From Corynebacterium sp. TAE3-ERU16 (GTDB lineage Bacteria > Actinomycetota > Actinomycetes > Mycobacteriales > Mycobacteriaceae), in contig NZ_JAHUTN010000003.1 in NCBI RefSeq assembly GCF_019209935.1, positions 186,001-250,000 on the forward strand: a stretch of 64,000 nucleotides of DNA, in the 5' to 3' direction. Below the pieces are notes generated by a model, which made no database searches, was not told the DNA's origin, and was given only the letters and a program-made list of their open reading frames with translations. The translations under genes were made by a program, and so were the position numbers. Of the stretch, positions 40,758 through 48,629 are shown in pieces; positions within the stretch are counted from its first letter, which is position 1; every line of letters begins with the position of its first letter.

Positions 40758-41551
40758 GGTCAGTCATGCTATCAGCCCACCTGACGCGATCCGCGGGGCC
40801 TCGGGGAATCCGGTTCCGCCCGTGGCGTCTCATCCCACGAACCGTAGAACCACCGGTTCCCGGAGCTCCGACCGGCGGCTCCGCCCGACGGGCGCGACGT
40901 CCGGAGGGCCACCTCCGTCAGAGCGGTGGGTACGGGCCAAGTCGCGGGAAACGACACCGACGGCCCGACGAGACGGAACCCGTAAAGGGGTGACCGCATC
41001 CCCATTCAGAGGTCTCGCGCCAACTGCATTCGCCATTGAGGTGGCGGGATCCACCCCCGCGATCGCCCCGGCTCCGGGTGTCGGAGCGTCCCCCTCCGGC
41101 GGCGGCAGGGCACGTCGGCCTCTACGGAAGAAGGCGACCGACACCCACGAGTTGTCCGCACACGACATCCGATGCCGGGCCGGCGAGAACCCGTCGATGG
41201 AGCCAGGCCGGAATGGGAGCGGTCATCCCGACCAACTCGCCGACCCACCCCCGGGGGTGGGTCGAATCCACGGCCCACTCTCAGGAATATCTCAACCCGG
41301 CCGAGGACGAAACCGGTCACCTCAGTGCACGGATACCGCCCCATGAGGTCCGCGCGGCCCCCCGTCACGGACATTGACCACGACAGTGACTTCCGGATCA
41401 CACCGCCTTTCTCCGCCATTCCCCGAAATCGGTCCAGATACCCCCATAGGATTCAGGGAGACTCACCGTGGCTTCCGTCTGAACCACAGACTTGATCGAT
41501 TCGGCACAGTCCGATCCGCCACGGACACACCACGAATCACAAGGAGGTCCC
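40758..41551. other. intergenic region between argS and lldP
   Basis: No convincing gene or RNA is seen in these 794 nt. Near lldP, TAGGAT (41447-41452) may be a -10. GTCTG-AACCA-CAGAC (41477-41491) is a short dyad downstream of it that could be an operator. Open frames on both strands lack motifs. Confidence 0.4.
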
Positions 41552-43240
41552 ATGAGGGATTTCACCATTCTCACCAACGCGGTGGGCGGAAGCCTGGGGC
41601 TATCGGCCGCCGTCGCAACCATCCCGCTCCTGACATTCTTCGCGATGCTGATCTTCGTCAAGGCGCGGGCGCACACGGCCGCGCTCGTCGCACTGCTGGC
41701 ATCGCTGATCGTCGCGGTCGTCGGCTTCAAGATGCCGGTCGTCCTGGCGGTGGCGTCGGCGTTCCGGGGTGGCGTGTTCGGCCTGTTCCCGATCGTCTGG
41801 GTCATCGTCATGGCGCTCTGGTTCTACGAGGTGACGGTCGTCTCCGGCCGCTTCGAGGATCTGCGCAGAACGTTCGACCGCCTGGGATCCGGGGACATCC
41901 GCATCCAGGCGATCCTGATCGCGTTCTGCTTCGGTGGCCTCCTCGAGGCACTGGCGGGCTTCGGCGCCCCCGTGGCGATCACCGCCACGATGATCCTCGC
42001 ACTCGGCGTGAAACCGCTGAAGGCCGCGGTCGTCGTGCTCCTCGCGAACACCGCCCCCGTCGCCTTCGGCGCCGTCGCCATTCCCATCACCACGGCCGGG
42101 GCCGTCGCGGGACGGACCACGGCGCAGACGGAGAACATCGCCGCCATCGTCGGCCACCAGGCACCCTTCCTGGCGTTCTTCGTCCCGATCATCCTGCTCT
42201 TCATCCTGGACGGGGTCAGGGGGATCCGCGACGCGTGGATCCCCGCGGTCGTCATCGGCTTCTCCTTCGGCGTCGCCCAGTGGGCCACCTCGAACTTCTT
42301 CGCCTACCAGCTCACCGACGTCGTCGCCTGCATCTTCTCCCTCGGCGTCGCCGTCGTGTTCCTGCGCTTCTGGTCTCCGCGCGGCGTCCCCGCAATGCGT
42401 AAGCGCCTCGGGGTCGGCGAGATCAAGGCGGCCGAGGAACTGCCCGCCCGTCGCGTCTGGATGGCACTCATGCCCTACGGCGTCGTCACGGTGATCTTCG
42501 GCATCGCCAACCTCGGAAAGACGATCCCCGACGCGTTGAATGCGGCGTCCGTGACATTCGACTGGCCGTTGCTGTCCGACCGGCTGCTCACCGCGGAGGG
42601 AACCCCGGTGAAATCCGCGTACACCTTCGCCTGGCTCTCGAATCCGGGCACCCTGCTGCTGATCTCCGGGCTCGTCGTCACACTGCTCTACTCGATCTTC
42701 AACGAGGGCGGCAAGTACAGGATCACCTTCGCCGGCGCGTTCTCCGCGATGGCGCACTGCATGGTGAAGATGAGGTGGGCGGCGCTCACCATCGCCGCCG
42801 TCCTGGCTCTGGCCTACGTGATGAACTTCTCCGGCCAGACCGTCGCGATCGGCCAGTTCGTCGCCTCCCTCGGCGCGGTCTACGGTTTCCTCGCGCCTAC
42901 GCTCGGCTGGGTCGGCACCGCCGTCACGGGATCCGACACCTCCGCGAACGCCCTGTTCGGGAAGATGCAGGTCACCGCCGCCGAGGGGGCCGGATACAAC
43001 CCCGACCTCATGCTCGCGGCGAACACCACCGGCGGCGTCGTCGGCAAGATGATCTCCCCGCAGTCGCTGGCCATCGCGGCGACCGCGGTGTCCATCGACG
43101 GCAACGAGGCCGACAGCCCCAAGGAATCCGACATCTTCAAGGCGGTCGTGCCCTGGTCCATCGTCATGCTCTTCGCCGTCTGCTGCCTGGTGTTCCTCCA
43201 GACGAACGTCCTGAGCTTCCTCGTCGCGACGGTCGGGTAG
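41552..43240 (+). CDS. lldP: L-lactate permease
   Basis: LldP (562 aa) imports lactate (and glycolate) with protons. It is a polytopic protein with about 12-14 helices. The LctP family signature region ALAGFGAPVAITATMILALG and AFGAVAIPITTAGAVAG are present. The C-terminal part has LGWVGTAVTGSDTSANALFG and NTTGGVVGKMISPQS, also family motifs. ATG 41552 has a full AAGGAGGT 4 nt upstream; the frame is open to 41492. The LutABC operon follows after 480 nt, so uptake and oxidation lie together. Confidence 0.95.
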   Translation: MRDFTILTNAVGGSLGLSAAVATIPLLTFFAMLIFVKARAHTAALVALLASLIVAVVGFKMPVVLAVASAFRGGVFGLFPIVWVIVMALWFYEVTVVSGRFEDLRRTFDRLGSGDIRIQAILIAFCFGGLLEALAGFGAPVAITATMILALGVKPLKAAVVVLLANTAPVAFGAVAIPITTAGAVAGRTTAQTENIAAIVGHQAPFLAFFVPIILLFILDGVRGIRDAWIPAVVIGFSFGVAQWATSNFFAYQLTDVVACIFSLGVAVVFLRFWSPRGVPAMRKRLGVGEIKAAEELPARRVWMALMPYGVVTVIFGIANLGKTIPDALNAASVTFDWPLLSDRLLTAEGTPVKSAYTFAWLSNPGTLLLISGLVVTLLYSIFNEGGKYRITFAGAFSAMAHCMVKMRWAALTIAAVLALAYVMNFSGQTVAIGQFVASLGAVYGFLAPTLGWVGTAVTGSDTSANALFGKMQVTAAEGAGYNPDLMLAANTTGGVVGKMISPQSLAIAATAVSIDGNEADSPKESDIFKAVVPWSIVMLFAVCCLVFLQTNVLSFLVATVG

Positions 43241-43720
43241 ACCCACCCCCGGAGGCACCCGCCACCGCAGCTCCACCACCGCCCCGGTCCACCCTGCTCC
43301 CACGAGCCACGGTGCACCGGGGCACCGGCATTTTCACCGGTGAATTCGGCGGACCGTCGCGCAGGGAATTCGCGCCGGAAATACTCAGGAATTGTCCGGC
43401 GAGAAGAATACCGACTTAGTGAACTGAGCAAATTGACATTCCCCCGGAAAGCCCCGGAATTTCATTCGGGGACATGTCGCCACCATGTTCGGTGGACAGC
43501 GGTGACGATCCCGAGAATGAGACGTTCACCAGCATCGTTATCGGAGATGCAGAGATGTTCCCCACCGGGGGCGGCCCCCACGGATGTTCCTGATTTTGTG
43601 TGACTCACAATCACCCGGAGGAGTATCGTCGGAACCATCAGTCCTGCCGCCACATTCATCCGCGAAGAATTAGGCAAGGCTTCAGTTAATTAAACAGCCC
43701 AACGACAGCGAGGAGCACCC
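43241..43720. other. intergenic region between lldP and lutA
   Basis: These 480 nt are richer in A+T than the flanking genes and hold no supported gene. They contain the dyads TTCACCGGTGAA (43333-43344) and TTGTG-TGACT-CACAA (43596-43610), the latter about 110 nt before lutA. A separate lut promoter is likely; the regulator gene is not in the window. Confidence 0.4.
43596..43610 (+). promoter_or_regulatory. dyad upstream of lutA, possible operator
   Basis: TTGTG and CACAA form a 5-5-5 inverted repeat about 110 nt before lutA. The shape recalls GntR-family operators, such as those of lactate regulators, but does not match a known LldR consensus exactly. Confidence 0.35.
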
Positions 43721-44506
43721 ATGCGTGTCGCTCTCTTCTCAACCTGTATCGGGGACGCGATGTTCCCGGATGCGGTCAAGGCCACCGCTGTGGTCATCTC
43801 ACGCCTCGGGCACGAGGTTGTCTTCCCCCCGGAGCAGACCTGCTGCGGCCAGATGCACGTCAACACCGGATACCAACGTGAGGCGGTCCCGCAGATCGAG
43901 AACTACGTCGACGCGTTCTCCGACCCGTCGATCGACTGCGTCGTCGCGCCCTCCGGTTCCTGCACCGGTGCCGTCCGGGAGCAGCACGTCCACGTGGCCC
44001 AGCGCTACGGGAAGAAGGGCCTGGCGGACGCCGCCCGGAAGACCGCGGAAAAGACCTACGACCTCTCCGAATTCCTGATCGACGTCGCCGGCGTCGATCA
44101 GCTCGGAGCGTTCTTCCCGCACAGGGTCACCTACCACTCGACCTGCCACTCGCTGCGGTTCCTCAAGGTCGGGGACCGACCGCTCAGGCTGCTCCGCAAC
44201 GTCGAGGGCATCGACCTCGTGGAACTCCCGCACGCGGACGAGTGCTGCGGCTTCGGCGGGACGTTCTCGGTGAAGAACGCCCACACCTCGGCGGCGATGG
44301 TCGCCGACAAGGTCCGCAACATCCGCGACACCCGGGCCGAGTACGTCACCGCCGGTGACGCCTCCTGCCTGATGAACATCGGCGGTTCGCTCTCCCGGCA
44401 GCAGTCGGGTGTGCGGGCCCTCCACATGGCGGAGATCCTCGCCTCCACGAAGCAGCACCCGTGGCAGCCCGACTCCGCGATCTACTCGAAGGAGGCCATG
44501 CTGTGA
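43721..44506 (+). CDS. lutA: lactate utilization Fe-S protein LutA
   Basis: LutA (LldE, 261 aa) is a subunit of the LutABC iron-sulfur complex that oxidises L-lactate to pyruvate. It has two CCG domains, with the cysteine motifs EQTCCGQMHVNTGY (about residue 43) and HADECCGFGGTFSVKN (about residue 180). STCHSLRF lies between them. ATG 43721 has AGGAG upstream. It overlaps lutB by 4 nt. Confidence 0.95.
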   Translation: MRVALFSTCIGDAMFPDAVKATAVVISRLGHEVVFPPEQTCCGQMHVNTGYQREAVPQIENYVDAFSDPSIDCVVAPSGSCTGAVREQHVHVAQRYGKKGLADAARKTAEKTYDLSEFLIDVAGVDQLGAFFPHRVTYHSTCHSLRFLKVGDRPLRLLRNVEGIDLVELPHADECCGFGGTFSVKNAHTSAAMVADKVRNIRDTRAEYVTAGDASCLMNIGGSLSRQQSGVRALHMAEILASTKQHPWQPDSAIYSKEAML

Positions 44507-46059
44507 CCACGCTCCTCGGAACCCCGAAGATGCCGCCCCGCGCCCCGAAGGGCGTCGGGCACCTCCGCGGCACCCAGAGCTTCACCAAGGCGGCGGAGAC
44601 CGAGCTGGACAACGCCACCCAGCGCCGCAACCTGCACAAGGCGACCCACACCATCCGCGACAAGCGGATGCAGGTCATCACCGAGATCGATGACTGGGAG
44701 CGGCTCCGCGAGGCGGGCTCGCACATCAAACGCGACGTCATGGCACGCATGCCGGAACTGCTCGAACAGTTCGAACAGGCGGTGACCGCCCGCGGCGGAC
44801 AGGTGCACTGGGCCCGGGACGCCAACGAGGCCGGCGCCATCGTCACCGAGCTGGTCAAGCGGACCGGCGAAACCAACGTGGTCAAGATCAAGTCGATGGC
44901 GACCATGGAGATCGGGCTGAACGACCAGCTCCGCGAGGCCGGGATCTCCGCGCGGGAGACGGACCTCGCCGAGTTGATCGTGCAGCTCGGCCATGACACG
45001 CCGAGCCACATCCTCGTTCCGGCGATCCACCGGAACCGTGCCGAGATCCGGGACATCTTCGTCCGGGAGATGCCCACCACCGACGAGACCCTGTCCACGG
45101 AACCCGCCGAACTGGCGGAGGCTTCGCGGCTCTTCCTGAGGGAACAGTTCATGCGCGCCAAGGTCGCGATCTCCGGGGCGAACTTCGGTGTCGCGGAGAC
45201 CGGCACCGTCGCCATCGTCGAGTCCGAGGGCAACGGCCGGATGTGTCTCACCCTCCCCGAGACGCTCATCAGCGTCATGGGCATCGAGAAGCTCCTGCCG
45301 ACCTTCCGCGACTTCGAGGTGTTCCTGCAGCTGCTCCCCCGGTCGTCCACCGGCGAGCGGATGAACCCCTACACCTCCCTGTGGTCCGGTGTCACCGAAG
45401 GCGACGGGCCGCAGGAGTACCACATCGTGCTCATCGACAACGGCCGCACCGCGGCGCTGGCCAACGAGATCGGTCGCGAGGCACTGAAGTGCATCCGCTG
45501 CTCGGCCTGCCTCAACGTCTGCCCGGTCTACGAGCGCGCCGGCGGGCACGCCTACGGCTCGACGTACCCGGGGCCGATCGGCGCGATCCTGACCCCGCAG
45601 CTCACCGGGATCGACTCCGCGGACGACCCCAACGCCTCCCTGCCCTACGCCTCCTCACTGTGCGGCGCCTGCTACGAGGCCTGCCCGGTGAAGATCGACA
45701 TTCCGTCCGCGCTGCTGGAACTGCGGCACCAGAAGATCGAGGGGCACAAGCCGAAGATCGAGGGCGTCATCATGGGCGCGATGGGGCTGGCGTTCGGGAA
45801 CCGACGCATCTGGAACGCCGCCACACACCTGGTGTTCCTCGGCAGGATCCTCGGCGGCTTCGACGGGCGGATCACCCACCTGCCGAGCTTCCTCGCAGGC
45901 TGGACCGACGTGCGCGACACCTGCGTACCACCGAAGAAGTCGTTCCGCCAGTGGTTCGACACCGACGAAGCCCGGGAGCTGCTCGCCGAAGCGCGGCGCA
46001 CCGGTATCCCCGGCTCTGAGAACGCCGCCTCCGGCGACGAGAACGGGAAGGAGAACTGA
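44503..46059 (+). CDS. lutB: lactate utilization Fe-S protein LutB
   Basis: LutB (LldF, 518 aa) carries the [4Fe-4S] clusters of the LutABC complex. It has an N-terminal LUD domain ([37 protein letters not shown]) and two ferredoxin-type motifs, [14 protein letters not shown] and [15 protein letters not shown]. The C-terminal domain closes the complex interface. GTG 44503 overlaps the lutA stop (GTGA) with GGAGG upstream; the frame is open to 44461 inside lutA. It overlaps lutC by 1 nt. Confidence 0.95.
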   Translation: MTTLLGTPKMPPRAPKGVGHLRGTQSFTKAAETELDNATQRRNLHKATHTIRDKRMQVITEIDDWERLREAGSHIKRDVMARMPELLEQFEQAVTARGGQVHWARDANEAGAIVTELVKRTGETNVVKIKSMATMEIGLNDQLREAGISARETDLAELIVQLGHDTPSHILVPAIHRNRAEIRDIFVREMPTTDETLSTEPAELAEASRLFLREQFMRAKVAISGANFGVAETGTVAIVESEGNGRMCLTLPETLISVMGIEKLLPTFRDFEVFLQLLPRSSTGERMNPYTSLWSGVTEGDGPQEYHIVLIDNGRTAALANEIGREALKCIRCSACLNVCPVYERAGGHAYGSTYPGPIGAILTPQLTGIDSADDPNASLPYASSLCGACYEACPVKIDIPSALLELRHQKIEGHKPKIEGVIMGAMGLAFGNRRIWNAATHLVFLGRILGGFDGRITHLPSFLAGWTDVRDTCVPPKKSFRQWFDTDEARELLAEARRTGIPGSENAASGDENGKEN

Positions 46060-46730
46060 TGGCCACCGACACCCGCGGCGCGCTGGATCACTCGACGAAT
46101 GCCGCCGCGAAGAAGGAGATCCTGAATCGGATCAGGAACGCCCACAAGCTCGCGAACACCGCACCCGGCCCGGTGGAGGTCCCGCGCGAATACAACTTCG
46201 AGCCCGACATGGACTGGCCCGAGCTCAAGGAGATCCTGATCGACCGTCTCCTGGACTACAAGGCGATCGTCGAGGAGACCACGGCGGACAAGATCGGCGA
46301 CACGGTCACCTCGATACTGAAGGACCGGGAGGCCCGCACGGTCCGGTACGCCGAAGGACTCGACGCGGAACTGTTCTCCGGCTTCGACGGCGACGCCGGA
46401 CCGGATGACTGGGACACAGATCCGCGCCTGCTCAACGACGTCGACGTCGTCGTCACCGACAGCAGGGTCACCTCGGCGCAGACCGGAACGATCTGCCTCG
46501 AGACCGGCCCCGACTGCGGTCGACGCGCCCTGACGCTCGTTCCGGACTGCCACATCTGCATCGTGCGCCGCGACAGTGTCGTCTACGGGATTCCCGCGAT
46601 GATCGAGCGCCTCGACCGCCGCCAGCCGATCACGATGATCTCCGGCCCGTCGGCGACCTCGGACATCGAGCTCAGCCGTGTCGAGGGCGTTCACGGTCCC
46701 CGCACGCTGATCGTCGTGATCGTCGACTGA
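46059..46730 (+). CDS. lutC: lactate utilization protein LutC
   Basis: LutC (LldG, 223 aa) is the third LutABC subunit, a LUD-domain protein without Fe-S cysteines. Typical features are [40 protein letters not shown] and [24 protein letters not shown] near the C-terminus. ATG 46059 overlaps the lutB stop (TGATG) with AAGGAG upstream. The operon ends here with a strong hairpin. Confidence 0.94.
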   Translation: MATDTRGALDHSTNAAAKKEILNRIRNAHKLANTAPGPVEVPREYNFEPDMDWPELKEILIDRLLDYKAIVEETTADKIGDTVTSILKDREARTVRYAEGLDAELFSGFDGDAGPDDWDTDPRLLNDVDVVVTDSRVTSAQTGTICLETGPDCGRRALTLVPDCHICIVRRDSVVYGIPAMIERLDRRQPITMISGPSATSDIELSRVEGVHGPRTLIVVIVD

Positions 46731-46755
46731 GCGTTCGACCGGAACTGCGGTGATC

Positions 46756-46790
46756 GGACACCGGGTGCCCCGTCGGGGCACCCGGTGTCC
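46756..46790 (+). terminator. terminator of the lut operon
   Basis: A perfect 16-bp stem (46756-46771 with 46775-46790) with a 3-nt loop starts 25 nt after the lutC stop. The following TCATTCTC is only mildly T-rich. Confidence 0.8.
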
Positions 46791-47170
46791 GTCATTCTCC
46801 GCAGGTACCTCCCCGTCACGTCTGAGTCCGGTGAACCGGAACGTACCTCTTCCTTCGGGGGACTCGACCGGGAGACGCCGCACCACCCGGTTCACGGGTA
46901 CGAACCCCTCTGCCGGAACCCCGGGCACGGGGGATGTTCCCGTGTGGTGCGTGCAGATTCCGGCGGTGGGCACCGGGTCATCTCCTCCGCCCGGGGTCCG
47001 GGGCGACCGCTTCCGTGGCAGGGTGTGCCGTGCCCGTCCTCCTCCGCTGCGGCGCCGGTACCGGTGGATGGAGGAGCATTTGGTGACCGACCCCCTCCTG
47101 GTGCTAGAGTTATTCTCGTTGCGCAGTCACCGGGACCGGTTCACCGTCCCGACGTGAACGGCGTTGACAC
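46791..47170. other. intergenic region before tRNA-Arg with probable promoter
   Basis: No gene is seen. TAGAGT (47105-47110) is a plausible -10 for the tRNA, 60 nt upstream of it, with GTGACC (47083-47088) as a weak -35. Confidence 0.4.
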
Positions 47171-47246
47171 GCCTCCGTAGCTCAGGGGATAGAGCATTGG
47201 TTTCCGGTACCAAAGGTCGCACGTTCGATTCGTGTCGGGGGCACCA
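47171..47246 (+). tRNA. tRNA-Arg (anticodon CCG)
   Basis: The sequence folds as a standard tRNA. The acceptor pairs GCCTCCG (47171-47177) with CGGGGGC. The D-arm is GCTCAGGGGATAGAGC, the anticodon stem TTGGT/ACCAA with loop TTCCGGT, and the T-arm holds GTTCGATTC. The anticodon CCG reads CGG arginine codons. The 3' CCA is encoded (47244-47246). A promoter-like TAGAGT lies upstream, and a terminator starts 5 nt after the CCA. Confidence 0.95.
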
Positions 47247-47250
47247 CCGA

Positions 47251-47298
47251 AGTGAGGGAGCTCCACCGCCGACGGCGGTGGAGCTCCCTCACTGTTTG
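47251..47298 (+). terminator. terminator after tRNA-Arg
   Basis: A perfect 20-bp stem (47251-47270 with 47274-47293) with a 3-nt loop is followed by GTTTGT. It directly follows the tRNA. Confidence 0.85.
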
Positions 47299-47453
47299 TC
47301 CGGCCATAGTCCGGCCGCTCTCCCGGCCACTCCGGGGTCCGGACCGGGAGATCGCCTCTCCGCACCGGAGACACTCCGCGGAGTACCCGGATCCGGTCCA
47401 CGGGAGGCGACCGATCACCGTCCGTGGACCCGTCATACGGACAACACCCGGAT

Positions 47454-47696
47454 TCAGGCGTCCTGACCGGGCATGATGAACCACATGACGAAGTAGAACA
47501 GCATCTGGGGGCCGGGGAGCAGGAACGACGCCACGAACAGGATGCGCAGCAGGGTGCTGTTGATGCCGTAGGTCTCCCCTATTCCACCGAGGACTCCGGC
47601 AACCAGTTTGTCGGTCGCACTACGACGCAGTTTCCGCTGGAGGAGTGGAGCATCGGCCTCGTTGTGTCGGTCATTGCCGGGGTTCTCGTATTCCAT
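47454..47696 (-). CDS. PspC-domain small membrane protein
   Basis: This 80-aa protein carries a PspC domain: KLRRSATDKLVAGVLGGIGE, then YGINSTLLRILFVASFLLPG and the closing hydrophobic helix MLFYFVMWFIMPGQ. PspC proteins act in membrane stress sensing in other bacteria, but no PspA or toxin-like partner is here, so the role is open. ATG 47696 has AAGGCG upstream. The next gene (MarR type, same strand) lies upstream by 188 nt. Confidence 0.85.
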   Translation of the reverse strand: MEYENPGNDRHNEADAPLLQRKLRRSATDKLVAGVLGGIGETYGINSTLLRILFVASFLLPGPQMLFYFVMWFIMPGQDA

Positions 47697-47884
47697 GGGT
47701 CACGCCTTTCTCTCCTGCCGGGGACGGGCTGGTCGGTTATCTCCCCTACACGTCCAATTCTCCGGACTTCGGGCGTGACCGGCATCAGGGATCTCCCCGA
47801 TCTTCCCCCGATCTTCGCCGGGGACATCTCCGCGGTGGACCCGGGGGATGGCCAGGTACCCGGCGGGCGTCCGGAAGGCTCCGG

Positions 47885-48418
47885 TCACGCGGGTTCGCCG
47901 TCGGCGGCGGGAAAAGCGTGCCGCTCGGGGTCGAATCCCTTCGCCCCCGGAACATCGTCGACCGCGAGCACGGTCTCGAGCAGCCGGGTCAGGTGGGGTA
48001 TGTCTGCGGGGTCCAGGTCGTCGAAGATGAGTCGCCGGACCGATTCGACGTGCTCGGGTACCGCGGCGACGAGCCGTTCGTTTCCCTCCGGGGTGATCTC
48101 CACGACCACTCCCCGCGCGTCGCCCGGGCACCGCGTCTTGGTCACTAGGCCGCGCCGCTGCATCCGGGTGATCTGGTGGGACGCCCGTGACCTGTCCCAG
48201 TCGAGGTCGACGCAGAGATCCCGGAGCCGCATCCGGTGCCCGGGGTTCTCGGAGAGACTGACGAGGACCGCGAACTCGGACGTCGACAGACCGTGATCGG
48301 TGACCAGTGTCTCCTCTATGCACCTGCTCACCTTGCGCACCGTGGCGAGGAGCAGGCGCCAGAACGCCTGCTCCTCCTGCGAGAGCCAGCGTGGCGCCGA
48401 GTGGGGATCCCTATTCAT
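47885..48418 (-). CDS. MarR-family transcriptional regulator
   Basis: This 177-aa protein is a winged-helix repressor of the MarR family. It has an N-terminal helix (QEEQAFWRLLLATVRKVSRCIEE), HGLSTSEFAVLVSLSENPGHRM, the recognition region LRDLCVDLDWDRSRASHQI and the wing MQRRGLVTKTRCPGDARGVVVEIT. The ATG at 48418 lies 6 nt after a TACAGT -10 box (leaderless pattern). Target genes and ligand are unknown. It may control the PspC gene or itself. Confidence 0.87.
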   Translation of the reverse strand: MNRDPHSAPRWLSQEEQAFWRLLLATVRKVSRCIEETLVTDHGLSTSEFAVLVSLSENPGHRMRLRDLCVDLDWDRSRASHQITRMQRRGLVTKTRCPGDARGVVVEITPEGNERLVAAVPEHVESVRRLIFDDLDPADIPHLTRLLETVLAVDDVPGAKGFDPERHAFPAADGEPA

Positions 48419-48430
48419 ACGATCACTGTA
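48419..48430 (-). promoter_or_regulatory. leaderless promoter of MarR-family gene
   Basis: TACAGT (48430-48425, minus strand), 6 nt and the ATG at 48418. The frame is open further upstream, but the box supports this start. Confidence 0.45.
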
Positions 48431-48629
48431 TCGGGCGTCACGCCAGGTTCGAAATCCCGGAAAGGCACGGTACGGCGGTGACGGCGCGGCCGCCGGGTGG
48501 GGTACGCGCTGGTACACGCTCGGATCCGGATACGGGAGAGGCAACCTGCCCGCCCCCATTCAACCCCGTCGAGGGATTCGCGGTACGCGGCGCAACCCCC
48601 GCACGGTACCGCCGGAACTCGCACCACGG

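Noticed and set aside
40830..41419. Minus-strand open frames in the argS-lldP gap
   Set aside because: They are Arg/Gly/Pro-rich shadow frames without motifs; no tRNA was found there either.
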